DNA of 64,000 nt, from NCBI RefSeq assembly GCF_904063055.1, contig NZ_CAJFCN010000004.1, positions 434,001-498,000 of the forward strand, in the 5' to 3' direction. A model generated the notes under the pieces. That model was not told the DNA's origin and did not search any database. It worked only from the letters and a program-made list of their open reading frames with translations. The DNA comes from Pseudomonas paracarnis. GTDB taxonomy: Bacteria; Pseudomonadota; Gammaproteobacteria; Pseudomonadales; Pseudomonadaceae. A program made the translations under genes and the position numbers. Shown here piece after piece: positions 1-10,691 of this stretch (within the stretch, counting starts at the first letter, position 1; the number at the start of each line of letters is the position of its first letter).

Positions 1-940
1 GCGCCGATTGAACACGCTGCACTGGCGGCAGTATTTCCCGTTGAGCTTCGCGCAATTGTTTGAGGGGCGTGGCGACTTGCTGGGCCCCTTCGGCTGGCTG
101 CGAGAACCGGTCCATCAGCTCGTTGAAGGTGCGTTCGATGGTTTCCAGCGGGCGTTCCCGGGTGGGCTTGGAATTGACGGGGGTCATCAAGCCAAGGATC
201 ACCCCGGCGAGTGTTGGGTGCACGCCGGTCTTGAGCAGGCCAAACCACACGATAGCGCCTGGCAGCAGGTAGATCGCCGCCTTGCTGATGCCCATGCGTT
301 GGAACACCAACACCAGGGCCAGCCCGCCGACAGCAATCACCAAGCCCATGTAGTCGAGGCTGGCGGTGAAAAAGATCGCGATGATCAGAATCGCCACGAT
401 GTCATCGATGATCGCCAAGGCCAGCAGCAGGATGCGCACGCCACTGGGAATCGATTTGCCCAGCAGCGCGAGCACGCCCACGGCAAAGGCGATGTCGGTC
501 GCGGTGGGGACCGCCCAGCCACTCGCGGCGGGGGTGCCGTGGTTGAGCAGGGTGTAGATGAGGGCGGGCATCAGCACACCGCCCAACGCCGCGCCCAACG
601 GCAGCGTGGCCAGCTTCAGGTTAGCGAGGGCGCCGTCTTTGATTTCCTGGCGGATCTCGGCACCGACTACCAGAAAGAAAATGGTCATCAGCCCGTCATT
701 CACCAGAAAATGCAGGGAGCGCGACACGCTGTAATCGCCCAGCCCGAGGGTGATGGGCGTGTTCCAGAAATGCTCGTAGGTCGCGGCGGCGGGGCTGTTG
801 GCCCACACCAGCGCGACGATGGCGGCCAGCAGCAGCACGATACCGCTAACGGCTTCGATGTGTGAAAAGCGCTCAAGGGCGGACAGCGCGCCCTCAGTCA
901 AACGCTGGGGGCGGGGGATGGCAGGGTGTTTATCAGGCAC
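1..940 (-). CDS. nhaA: Na+/H+ antiporter NhaA (C-terminus cut by window edge)
   Basis: Inner-membrane Na+/H+ antiporter for sodium and pH homeostasis. I translated the minus strand: a GTG start at 940, preceded by GGAG seven bases upstream, opens a frame that stays open to base 1 (313 codons, so the 3' end is missing). The family signatures are clear: TATDIAFAVG around residue 147, and the paired aspartates in LAIIDDIVA around residue 178, which bind Na+/H+ in E. coli NhaA. Several hydrophobic segments alternate with short loops. The last visible part is a charged linker rich in E, R and Q, after which further membrane segments would be expected. The gene stands alone here; the next gene upstream runs in the same direction but is 118 bases away. 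Confidence 0.93.
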   Translation of the reverse strand, partial: MPDKHPAIPRPQRLTEGALSALERFSHIEAVSGIVLLLAAIVALVWANSPAAATYEHFWNTPITLGLGDYSVSRSLHFLVNDGLMTIFFLVVGAEIRQEIKDGALANLKLATLPLGAALGGVLMPALIYTLLNHGTPAASGWAVPTATDIAFAVGVLALLGKSIPSGVRILLLALAIIDDIVAILIIAIFFTASLDYMGLVIAVGGLALVLVFQRMGISKAAIYLLPGAIVWFGLLKTGVHPTLAGVILGLMTPVNSKPTRERPLETIERTFNELMDRFSQPAEGAQQVATPLKQLREAQREILPPVQRVQSA

Positions 941-1058
941 GACAAATCTCCATTGGCGGCCCGACCAATGCTTGGCTTTTAACCTGCGCCGTGCTTTATG
1001 CAACAACGCACCCAGGGGCGATGATAGGAAGGTGAGGAATAAGTTGTAAACAAACTTG

Positions 1059-2240
1059 TCATCGCGCGGGCAGCGCTTTACCCCGGATTGCACCCAGCGC
1101 CAACACGATCAATCCTAGAACTGCCCATGGAAATGCCACGACGCCCCAACGTTCGAGCAAGAGCCCGCCCACTAATCCACCTCCGGCGATGCCCAGGTTC
1201 CATACCGTAACCAACATCGATTGGGCGGCATCGGCCGAGTTGCCAGCCGACTTGGCCAGCGCGGTTTGCAATAGCGCTGGGAGGCCACCGAAGGCGAGCC
1301 CCCACAACGCCACGCTGACGTAAATGGCGACTACGCAGTTGAACCATAGTCCGAGCAGCAGGGCCGCAACGGCGAACATCGCGCAACTGATGAGGGTCAG
1401 CAGCCTCAGGTGCCGGTCAATCCAGATGCCTACCAGCCAAATGCTCAGCAGGGCCATCAGGCCGAACACCAGCAGCACGCGATCAATCTCGCGGCCGATA
1501 CCGGCGGGCACTAGCAAAGGGGCGATGTAGGTATAGAGAATGTTATGCGCGAGCACGTAGGTAAAGGTCACCCAGAGCACCGGCCGGATGCCTGGCAACG
1601 CCAGTACCTGACGTAAGCCGAGGCGTTTGCTTGGCGGTTCACCGGCAAAATCCGGCAGTTGCCAACGCGCCCAAATCAGCAGTAACAGGGTCAGGCCAGT
1701 CATGATGGCAAAACTGGCGCGCCATCCGACAAGCGTGCCCAGCAGGGTGCCGGCGGGCACGCCGAGGGACAAGGCCAGCGGCGCACCCAGCATGGCCACG
1801 GCAATCGCCCGGCCCTGCAGATGAGGTGCGACCATACGACTGGCGTAACCCGCCAACAAGGCCCACAGCAAGCCAGCGAACACACCGGCGAAAAATCGTG
1901 CAGCCAAGGTCAAGCCATAGTGGCTGGAGAACGCGGTGACGCTGTTAACCAATGCAAAGCCGCCGATGGCGATCAACAGTAGCGGCCGCCGGCGCCAACC
2001 CCGGGTCAGCAATGTCAGGGGGATAGCAGCAAGCAACGAGCCGAGCGCATAGAGGGTCACCAGTTGCCCGACCAGGGCCTGGGAGACCCCAAGCCCAGCA
2101 CCGATTTGCGGTAATAAGCCGGCGGGCATCGCCTCGGTCAGGATGGTGATAAAGCCGGCGCAGGCCAACGCCAGCAGACCGGCCAGGGGCAGGCGTTCAG
2201 CGTGGGGCGCTGTATCGACCAATAGGGGACTGTCGTTCAT
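1059..2240 (-). CDS. MFS transporter, DHA1 (AraJ/YdhP-like) exporter
   Basis: A 394-residue major facilitator with about twelve hydrophobic segments. Segments such as GLLALACAGFITILTEAMPAG and RFFAGVFAGLLWALLAGYAS match the DHA1 sugar/drug efflux branch (AraJ, YdhP). The ATG at 2240 is preferred because AAGGAG lies just upstream (minus strand); the longer upstream frame would run into the divergent regulator's leader. A LysR gene starts 117 bases away in the opposite direction, the usual layout for a regulator controlling its exporter. The substrate cannot be told from sequence. Confidence 0.85.
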   Translation of the reverse strand: MNDSPLLVDTAPHAERLPLAGLLALACAGFITILTEAMPAGLLPQIGAGLGVSQALVGQLVTLYALGSLLAAIPLTLLTRGWRRRPLLLIAIGGFALVNSVTAFSSHYGLTLAARFFAGVFAGLLWALLAGYASRMVAPHLQGRAIAVAMLGAPLALSLGVPAGTLLGTLVGWRASFAIMTGLTLLLLIWARWQLPDFAGEPPSKRLGLRQVLALPGIRPVLWVTFTYVLAHNILYTYIAPLLVPAGIGREIDRVLLVFGLMALLSIWLVGIWIDRHLRLLTLISCAMFAVAALLLGLWFNCVVAIYVSVALWGLAFGGLPALLQTALAKSAGNSADAAQSMLVTVWNLGIAGGGLVGGLLLERWGVVAFPWAVLGLIVLALGAIRGKALPAR

Positions 2241-2356
2241 GGGCGCTCTCCTTGAAAGGGCAAGGAGCCAGGGTAGGGGGCTGCGAGGCGCGGAAAAACA
2301 GGCTAAGGTTCCGAACTTATCGGACGTTGATGTCCGCAATCGGTAAAGGCATCACC

Positions 2357-3256
2357 ATGGACAATCTGGGCAGCCTCTCGGTTTTTGTGCAGGTCGCGCA
2401 AACCCTCAGCTTTACCGCTGCGGGCCGCGTACTGGGCGTGTCATCGTCGGCGGTGGGTAAAAGCATTGCGCGGATGGAGGAGCGCCTGGGCGTCAGGTTG
2501 TTTCATCGCAGCACCCGCAGTATCACCCTGACCAGCGAGGGCGCGCTGTTCCTGGAGCGTTCGCGGCGCATCCTGGCGGAACTGGAGGCGGCCGAACAGG
2601 AGTTGACTGAGGTCACTGCCAGCCCTCGCGGCAAGCTGCGGATCAGTGTGCCCCAAGTGCGCGGCTTGTTGATGCCGGTGATCAGCGATTTTATGCGCGC
2701 CTACCCGGACATTGAGTTGGATGTGGATTTTTCCGACCGCATGGTGGACGTGATAGAGGAGGGCTTCGACGCGGTGATTCGCACTGGCAAGCCAGAAGAT
2801 TCGCGCTTGATGGTGCGCCATCTAGGGCATTACCAGTTGGTTCTCGTCGGTACGCCCGGCTATTTCGACCAGCATGGTACGCCCCATCGGCCACAGGACC
2901 TGAATCATCACGCCTGCCTGCGGCACAAATTCTGCGCCACCGGCAAGCTGGAGCCCTGGCCACTGCGTCCTGTCCCGGGGGCTGCGGAACTGAACCTGCG
3001 CGCACCGCTGGTCAGCACCACCATCGAGTCCCTCAATCATGTGGTGCAAGAAGGACTGGGCATTGCGTGCCTGCCGGACTACATGGTCAACCAGGCCGTA
3101 CAACATGGGCGTTTGCGACGGGTGCTGGATGAGCACCTCGAACATCGCGGCAGTTTCTGGTTGCTGTGGCCGGCCAGTCGCCATGCTTCGGCCAAGCTGC
3201 GGGCCTTTATCGATCATATGTGCGCCGGGCTTTTTCCTACTGACGCCGCTGTCTGA
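2357..3256 (+). CDS. LysR-family transcriptional regulator
   Basis: A 299-residue LysR-type regulator. The N-terminal winged helix-turn-helix (about residues 1-60: LSVFVQVAQTLSFTAAGRVL, then SAVGKSIARMEERLGVRLF) is followed by a periplasmic-binding-protein-like effector domain. The ATG at 2357 begins the conserved MDNLGSLSVFVQVA start, so the upstream in-frame extension is not used. It is divergent from the MFS gene at 2240 and probably controls it. The effector is unknown. It belongs to the broad branch that includes regulators of small exporters and reductases. Confidence 0.88.
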   Translation: MDNLGSLSVFVQVAQTLSFTAAGRVLGVSSSAVGKSIARMEERLGVRLFHRSTRSITLTSEGALFLERSRRILAELEAAEQELTEVTASPRGKLRISVPQVRGLLMPVISDFMRAYPDIELDVDFSDRMVDVIEEGFDAVIRTGKPEDSRLMVRHLGHYQLVLVGTPGYFDQHGTPHRPQDLNHHACLRHKFCATGKLEPWPLRPVPGAAELNLRAPLVSTTIESLNHVVQEGLGIACLPDYMVNQAVQHGRLRRVLDEHLEHRGSFWLLWPASRHASAKLRAFIDHMCAGLFPTDAAV

Positions 3257-3344
3257 GCTTGAGATGTTTTACCGACAGGAATCGCGCTTCAATGTCGCGT
3301 TCTGTTGCACAATACCGTCCGGACCGTTTTCTTCAGGATTTTCA

Positions 3345-4136
3345 ATGTCGACATCATTTCACTTGCGCAATCTCGGGTTGGCGCTGGTGCTGGCGGGCGC
3401 CGCGGGCTGCTCGTCACCCAAGACCGCTATCTATGAACATGAGAATTTCGACGATTCCGGTACGTTTTCCCGCGATTACCCGGTCAGCGATGTGGCGGCC
3501 TGTGAAGCTGCGCGCCGTGCCCTGCTGAGCCAGGGCTACATTATCACCAGCAGCGATCCGAAACTGGTGGCCGGCAACAAGAGTTTCCAGCAGACCGGCG
3601 AGACCCACCTGCAGATCAGTTTCAATGTGGTGTGCGCTGCTGATGGCAAGGGCAGCAATCACTCGACGATGTTTGCCAATGCCTTGCAGGACCGCTATGC
3701 GCTGAAGAAGGTCAACAACTCCGCGAGCCTCGGTGTAGGCGTGCTGGGCTCGGTGTCGATGCCGATTGGCTCCACCGACGACTCGATGGTGAAGGTGGCA
3801 AGCGAGACCGTCTCGGCACCGAAGTTCTACGAGCGTTACTTTGCGTTGGTGGACGTGTTCCTGCCGCAGGAAGTAAAGCAGGCCGAGCATATCCCCGAGC
3901 AGCCCAAGGCTGACCTGGGCGTGCCTGAACCCAAGGCCGCTCCGGCACCCGAGAAGGTCGAAGCGCCGAAGGAGGTGCCTGTAGCGCCTGCCGCTGCAGA
4001 GCCGCTTGCGCCGCCACCTGAGGCTGCACCGATTGCACCGGTGACAGAGCCCGCTCCGGTTGCGCCGGCGCCGACTGATCCTGCCTTGCCGGCCCCGACA
4101 GAAGCGATTCCACCGCTTCCGATGCCTGCGCAATAA
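3345..4136 (+). CDS. DUF2242 lipoprotein with Pro/Ala-rich tail
   Basis: A 263-residue predicted lipoprotein. The signal peptide ends in LAGAAGC with Cys22 as the lipidation site, so it is probably membrane-anchored. Residues about 30-175 match the Pseudomonas DUF2242 family as I remember it (ENFDDSGTFSRDYPVSD, then SQGYIITSSDPKLVAG). From about residue 185 onward the chain is low-complexity Pro, Ala and Glu, probably extended and possibly spanning the periplasm. The ATG at 3345 starts the signal peptide; an in-frame extension back into the LysR gene has no signal-like features. The molecular role is not known. Confidence 0.8.
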   Translation: MSTSFHLRNLGLALVLAGAAGCSSPKTAIYEHENFDDSGTFSRDYPVSDVAACEAARRALLSQGYIITSSDPKLVAGNKSFQQTGETHLQISFNVVCAADGKGSNHSTMFANALQDRYALKKVNNSASLGVGVLGSVSMPIGSTDDSMVKVASETVSAPKFYERYFALVDVFLPQEVKQAEHIPEQPKADLGVPEPKAAPAPEKVEAPKEVPVAPAAAEPLAPPPEAAPIAPVTEPAPVAPAPTDPALPAPTEAIPPLPMPAQ

Positions 4137-4153
4137 CGCAATGCTCTTCTACT

Positions 4154-4241
4154 GTTGGAGCGGGCTTGCTCGCGAATACGGCGTAACAGTCGCCAGGTGT
4201 GTTGAATGACACACCGCTTTCGCGAGCAAGCCCGCTCCCAC
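4154..4241. repeat. REP doublet (REPIN-type inverted pair)
   Basis: Two REP palindromes in opposite orientation, GGAGCGGGCTTGCTCGCGAA and its complement, separated by about 45 bases. It sits in the gap after the DUF2242 gene. Such pairs are mobilised by RAYT transposases in P. fluorescens and can fold as a large hairpin. Confidence 0.9.
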
Positions 4242-4407
4242 ATTTTGACCGAGGTTGCGGTTAAGTTAAATCCAGTGATCGCCGCTACGTTTAATCCTGA
4301 AGAGCAGGAATGTCACGACGTCGACATTTTTTCGTCATGACGGCACTTTAGGCTGGGTTCGCAGGTCATTAATCTGCAAACGCTTTCAACACGAAAAGGA
4401 GTCCACC

Positions 4408-4494
4408 ATGGACGATTACCAGGAAGAGCTGCTGGAGTACCAGGCATTCGAATTGGACCCGCTGGATCCGGTCGACGATGCCACCGAGCTGTAA
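4408..4494 (+). CDS. Putative 28-residue acidic small protein
   Basis: A short ORF, MDDYQEELLEYQAFELDPLD and eight more residues, with eleven Asp/Glu and no basic residue. The support is a good Shine-Dalgarno (AAAAGGAG, 4393-4400) placed seven bases before the ATG, and a leader of about 270 bases free of other genes. The stop is followed within 10 bases by the end of the convergent AraC gene. I do not recognise a family with certainty. Acidic mini-proteins of this kind recur in Pseudomonas annotation, but this call rests on the ribosome site and composition only. Confidence 0.55.
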   Translation: MDDYQEELLEYQAFELDPLDPVDDATEL

Positions 4495-4502
4495 CGCTGA
4501 CT

Positions 4503-5537
4503 TCAGGCGGAATGCCGCTGACTGCGGCGAAATTCCCCTGGGGTCTGGTTGTTCCAGCGTCTGAAGGCCCTTTGGAAGGCTTGGGCCGAAGCAAAACCGA
4601 GCAAGTAGGCGATCTCGCCGAACGCCAGTTCCGTATCGCGAATGTAGGTCATGGCCAGGTCGCGACGGGTGTCATTGAGGATCGCGCGAAACTGCGTGCC
4701 TTCCTCGGCCAGTTTGCGCCGCAATGTCCAGGTTGGCAGCTTCAAGCGTGCCGCCACTTCCTCCAGGTCGGGTTCCCGGCCGCCATTGAGCATCGGCCCG
4801 AGCAAACGGGTAATGCGCTCGCGCAGGCTGCGGGTGCGGGTCAATTGCTCTAATTCCCTTTCACACAGCTGTAGCAACAGGTGCCAGGTGCTTGGGCAAT
4901 GCTGCGGGTTGCGCAGCGCCAGGGTGGGTTGGCTGAGGCGCAGTTGATTGACCTCGGCGCCGAAGTGGACCACGCCCTCTCCCAACACCCTGTAGTGGTC
5001 GTGGTAGTCCGGCGCGTTGAATTCGATTTCAATCCGCTGGGCCTGCACCGGCTGTTGCGCCAGGCCAGACAATTGCTGCAGCCAGCCGGCGATGATCGAA
5101 TCCACCACAAAGCGGTTGTAGGCGTTATAGGGGCTGATGGAATAAAACCGCAGCCACGCGCCTTCAGCGTCTTCATGAAAGCTTGATTGCCCGCGATAGT
5201 TGGAGCCGTACAGCGCTTCAAAGCGTGTGAGCGTGCGCGCCGCTTCGCGCACTGTGGGCGCTTGGGCGGCGGTGACGCCGGCAAGACCGGCTTGGCTCAA
5301 GCGGCTGAGCTGGCCCATACGCAGGCCTAGGCCGGGGTTGCCGGTCAGTTGGATGGCCGCGTGGCCCAGGCGCATGTAGCGCGGGATCGACAAGCGTGCG
5401 CCGGCCTCAGCCAGGCGAGCTGGATCAAGGCCGTATTGCAGCAGCAGGGGCTGTGGGTCCAGGCCGTGGCTGTGGATGGCGTCGGCCAGGGTGTGCACGA
5501 AGCCCACCGACAGATCCCCCAGGCGCACCGGCTTCAA
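4503..5537 (-). CDS. AraC-family transcriptional regulator
   Basis: 344 residues. The N-terminal part matches the arabinose-binding-like domain of the OruR/ArgR-type branch (GLDPQPLLLQYGLDPARL, about residues 25-42). The C-terminal 100 residues hold two helix-turn-helix motifs ending in GFASAQAFQRAFRRWNNQTP, the AraC signature. It starts four bases after the stop of the nitrilase-like gene at 5542, so the two are almost surely one transcript and the regulator probably senses something related to that protein's pathway. The effector is unknown. Confidence 0.88.
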   Translation of the reverse strand: MKPVRLGDLSVGFVHTLADAIHSHGLDPQPLLLQYGLDPARLAEAGARLSIPRYMRLGHAAIQLTGNPGLGLRMGQLSRLSQAGLAGVTAAQAPTVREAARTLTRFEALYGSNYRGQSSFHEDAEGAWLRFYSISPYNAYNRFVVDSIIAGWLQQLSGLAQQPVQAQRIEIEFNAPDYHDHYRVLGEGVVHFGAEVNQLRLSQPTLALRNPQHCPSTWHLLLQLCERELEQLTRTRSLRERITRLLGPMLNGGREPDLEEVAARLKLPTWTLRRKLAEEGTQFRAILNDTRRDLAMTYIRDTELAFGEIAYLLGFASAQAFQRAFRRWNNQTPGEFRRSQRHSA

Positions 5538-5541
5538 GGCG

Positions 5542-6672
5542 CTACAGCCAGATATTCAGCAAGCGCGCACCACGGGCGTCGCCATCGGCGAAGACTTGCC
5601 CATTGCGGCTGAGAAAACTCTGGCCGGCGCTGCCCAGGTCCCAGAATTGCCCGCGCAGAAAGACGCTCATGCCCGCGGTGGCTTCGCTGACAGGTGGCTG
5701 GCTGATCAGGGTAAGACGACGCCAGGCCGCGCCCTCACTGGTTTCTTCGGGCTTGAGGCTCACTTCTGAAGGCGTAGATACGCTCTTGAAACCGCGCCAC
5801 GGACGCTCCCAGGTATCGCGGCCGGTGACAAAAGCGGGTACCGCGATCAATTGCGCGCCTTGCTCGTTGAGCTTGCGGTAGTTGTCCGGGTACCAGCTGT
5901 CGCTGCCGACCAGGATGCCCAGGCGCCCGGCGGGGGTGTCGACAACGTTGACGACATGCTCATCGCCCGGCTCGATAAAGCCACGCTCATCGTAGATCGG
6001 GTAAAGCTGGCGCTGCGGCTGGCCCAGCGGCAAGCCGTCGGCGGCAAACACCACGCTGACGTTGTACAGCGCGCCGTGGCCGATCTCCAGTTGTCCCTGG
6101 ATCACGCTTGGGTTGGGCAGGGCGATGGAGCCGGCCACCAGGGTCACGCCAAATTCTTTGGCGAGGCCGCCAAACAACACTTGATAGTCGCGGGCCATGG
6201 CCGGGGCTTTCATGCGCAGGTATGCATCGTCCATGCGGTTGTCGCCGGTGGCGCTGATCCAGGCTTTGGCAAATTGCAGCGGGTTGCTGATCGACAGCCA
6301 GTTCATGGCGTCCTTGAGGTGAGCGGCCTGGTACAGCTCATTCTTCTCTGCGCCGAGCATCAGCCAGGTGCCGATATGTTCCGGCAGCACCACCACGGTC
6401 TTGGCATTGATCAGCCCAAGGTCCCGGGCATTTTGCAGGTAGGCCGACAGCTTCAGGTGCAGGCGTTCCAGGCTTTGGTAATCGGCAGGGAACAGTTCCG
6501 GCTGGATGCCCAGCAGGTTGCCCCGGTCGGCCGGTTCGCCCTCGTTGACGGCGAGGGTGATGCGCAGGTCGGACAGGTAATGCGCCACGGGGCGCTCCTG
6601 GGTCCAGACCAAGTACGCGGCGAGGGAGGCAACCAGGGCCATGATGACGGTGAACGCTAGAAGTTTACGCAT
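5542..6672 (-). CDS. Membrane-anchored nitrilase-fold protein lacking the catalytic Cys
   Basis: 376 residues with an N-terminal membrane anchor (about residues 4-23), then a carbon-nitrogen hydrolase fold facing the periplasm. The Glu of the triad is present (LPEHIG, Glu98). The nucleophile motif, normally ICYDxxFPE, reads LVGSDSWYPD (residues 254-263), so Gly256 stands where Cys should be. The catalytic Lys segment reads GQPQRQLYPI (about 217-226) with no lysine. On sequence it should not work as an amidase or nitrilase; it may bind a ligand or have another chemistry. It is co-transcribed with the AraC gene downstream. Confidence 0.75.
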   Translation of the reverse strand: MRKLLAFTVIMALVASLAAYLVWTQERPVAHYLSDLRITLAVNEGEPADRGNLLGIQPELFPADYQSLERLHLKLSAYLQNARDLGLINAKTVVVLPEHIGTWLMLGAEKNELYQAAHLKDAMNWLSISNPLQFAKAWISATGDNRMDDAYLRMKAPAMARDYQVLFGGLAKEFGVTLVAGSIALPNPSVIQGQLEIGHGALYNVSVVFAADGLPLGQPQRQLYPIYDERGFIEPGDEHVVNVVDTPAGRLGILVGSDSWYPDNYRKLNEQGAQLIAVPAFVTGRDTWERPWRGFKSVSTPSEVSLKPEETSEGAAWRRLTLISQPPVSEATAGMSVFLRGQFWDLGSAGQSFLSRNGQVFADGDARGARLLNIWL

Positions 6673-6823
6673 GGGGCAACAGACAACAGACCAGGTGCAG
6701 GGTTCGCGACTAGGGTAGGGCCCATGGCGTGGCTTGCCAAGGGGCGCTGTGCATTTGGATCAATAACTTGTCAGTTTCAGTCATTGAGCCGTGGTCCACC
6801 GCCTCTTAGTCTGTGGGACATAA

Positions 6824-8923
<2,100 letters not shown>

Positions 8924-8933
8924 GGCGACAATA

Positions 8934-8963
8934 GGGGCGGTGTTAGACTACCGCCCCTTTTTT
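8934..8963 (+). terminator. Rho-independent terminator of fadH
   Basis: Perfect eight-base stem GGGGCGGT/ACCGCCCC with an eight-base loop, followed by six T. It lies 11 bases after the fadH stop. Confidence 0.92.
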
Positions 8964-8980
8964 CATGCAGATGCGCCCAC

Positions 8981-9871
8981 ATGGGTCCTTTCGACTGGCT
9001 GCCCCACGCGCCCCTTGAATCTTTGCAGCTGGATTGGCTGAACGGAGTCGAGCTGGCCGTGCTGCGCCTGGACCGTATCGATCCGCTGATCAGCGGCAAC
9101 AAGTGGTTCAAGCTCACCGAGCACTTGGCCCAGGCTCGCGATGCCGGAGCGTCAGGTATTATCAGCCTCGGCGGAGCCTACTCCAATCATCTGCACGCAT
9201 TGGCGGCCGCGGGCAAGCGCTTTGATTTCCCCACCGTCGGCCTGTTGCGCGGCCATCCTCAAGACACACCCACGGTGCTCGACCTCAAGGCCTTCGGCAT
9301 GCAACTGCATTGGCTCGGTTATGGTGGCTATCGCGCACGCCACGAGCCGGGCTTTTGGCTGCCTTGGCGCGAACAATATCCCCACCTCCATCCGATACCC
9401 GAAGGCGGCGGTGGGCTGGCCGGGGCGCAGGGCTGTGGCGTGTTGGTCGAGCAGGCGCGGGCGCAGTTGGGCAGCCTCGGTTGGACCGATTACGACGCCT
9501 GGTGGCTGGCGGCAGGTACCGGCACGACAGTGGCGGGGCTGGCACTGGCGGAGGCGGGTGCGCATCGGGTGTATGGTGCTCTGGCGGTGCCGGATGATCA
9601 CGGTGTAGCGCAGAACGTGAGTGCCATCGTGCAGGACGGCTATACATTGCTGGACGCCAGTCGCGGTGGCTTTGCCAAGGTCGATCCGCTGTTGCTGGAC
9701 TTCATCCAGTGCACCGAGCAAGCATGCGGTCTACCGTTGGAACCGCTCTACACCGGCAAGGCGCTGCTGGCATTGAAACAGCAGATCGAGGCCGGACGCT
9801 TTGCCCCCGGCACGCGCCTGATCTTCATCCACACCGGCGGCCTGCAAGGCCGCCGAGGCTTCAGCGACTGA
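8981..9871 (+). CDS. ACC deaminase / D-cysteine desulfhydrase-family PLP enzyme
   Basis: 296 residues of the PLP fold-type II group. The Schiff-base lysine is in SGNKWFKL (Lys41), followed by the substrate motif SLGGAYSNHLHALAAAG and a glycine-rich phosphate-binding run AAGTGTTVAG near residue 185. The family includes ACC deaminase and D-cysteine desulfhydrase. This short form (about 300 residues) is the type usually annotated as D-cysteine desulfhydrase-like, and its real substrate is not settled by sequence. It follows the fadH terminator and has its own leader of only 18 bases after the hairpin. Confidence 0.85.
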   Translation: MGPFDWLPHAPLESLQLDWLNGVELAVLRLDRIDPLISGNKWFKLTEHLAQARDAGASGIISLGGAYSNHLHALAAAGKRFDFPTVGLLRGHPQDTPTVLDLKAFGMQLHWLGYGGYRARHEPGFWLPWREQYPHLHPIPEGGGGLAGAQGCGVLVEQARAQLGSLGWTDYDAWWLAAGTGTTVAGLALAEAGAHRVYGALAVPDDHGVAQNVSAIVQDGYTLLDASRGGFAKVDPLLLDFIQCTEQACGLPLEPLYTGKALLALKQQIEAGRFAPGTRLIFIHTGGLQGRRGFSD

Positions 9872-9880
9872 CGCAAACCC

Positions 9881-9973
9881 CTTGTGGGAGCGGGCTTGCC
9901 TGCGAAAGCGGTAGTGCAGTAGGAGATACTGTGGCTGACACACCGCCTTCGCGGGCAAGCCCGCTCCCACAAG
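9881..9973. repeat. REP doublet (REPIN-type)
   Basis: GTGGGAGCGGGCTTGCCTGC and its inverted partner, about 45 bases apart. It lies just after the PLP enzyme's stop, between converging genes, where it may also help end transcription. Confidence 0.9.
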
Positions 9974-10022
9974 GGAGTTGCGCTTAACTGATGGCCTGAG
10001 TTCAGTCGATGAATGGGTTGGC

Positions 10023-10577
10023 TTAAAGCCTCCTCCCACCCGGCATCATGCGCAGCGCCGTGTTATCGCGCACCACATAATGATGAAAGATCCCCGCCAG
10101 TGCATGCAGCCCGATCAACCAATAACCGACCTGGGCGAACAGCACATGCCAGCCTTCAATCTCCTCGGCCAGCGCCTTGTTTTCCGCGATCAGCGGCGGC
10201 AATTCCATTCCATAGAACATCACCGAATGCCCTTTGGCACTGACGATCAACCAACCGGCAATCGGCAACCCGATCATCAACGCATACAGCGCCCAGTGCA
10301 TCAGCTTCGCCAGCAGATTCTGCCATTGCGGCGGTGCCGGCACGATCTTCGGCGCCACCCCCAGGCTGCGTGCGAACAGGCGCAGCCATACCAGCACAAA
10401 CACGGTAAGGCCGAGCATAAAGTGCATTTCCACAATCAGCGTGCGTGCGCCGCTGCCTTTGGGGAATTGCCCGCGCAGTTCAATGCAGGCGTAGACCACC
10501 GCCAGCAGCACCACCATCAACCAGTGCAACGCAATGGACATAGTGCTGTAGCGCGTATCGGAATTTTTCCACGGCAT
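10023..10577 (-). CDS. Cytochrome b561 (CybB family)
   Basis: 184-residue diheme cytochrome b of the inner membrane with four hydrophobic segments. Conserved histidines are visible in ALHWLMVV, EMHFMLGL, LMHWALYAL and GLHALAGIFHH. It probably oxidises quinol and passes electrons to oxygen species or a partner. The ATG at 10577 is chosen because GAGGAA sits eight bases upstream (minus strand), though an in-frame ATG five codons earlier exists. A second b-type cytochrome, paired with a peroxidase, occurs at 28518. Confidence 0.9.
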   Translation of the reverse strand: MPWKNSDTRYSTMSIALHWLMVVLLAVVYACIELRGQFPKGSGARTLIVEMHFMLGLTVFVLVWLRLFARSLGVAPKIVPAPPQWQNLLAKLMHWALYALMIGLPIAGWLIVSAKGHSVMFYGMELPPLIAENKALAEEIEGWHVLFAQVGYWLIGLHALAGIFHHYVVRDNTALRMMPGGRRL

Positions 10578-10691
10578 CGCTGTGTTCCTCACTCATCAGG
10601 GCATACCTCCATTCTTTAGCGATGGAGTGCATTAACTGTATGCCTGTTTTGAGCGCTGCGCTTGTTGCCAATGCCCTTGTCTTGACTTCGG

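Noticed and set aside
8..865. Long + strand reading frame opposite nhaA
   Set aside because: The minus strand encodes a clear NhaA with its aspartate pair; the + frame is low-complexity Gln/His/Gly typical of a shadow.
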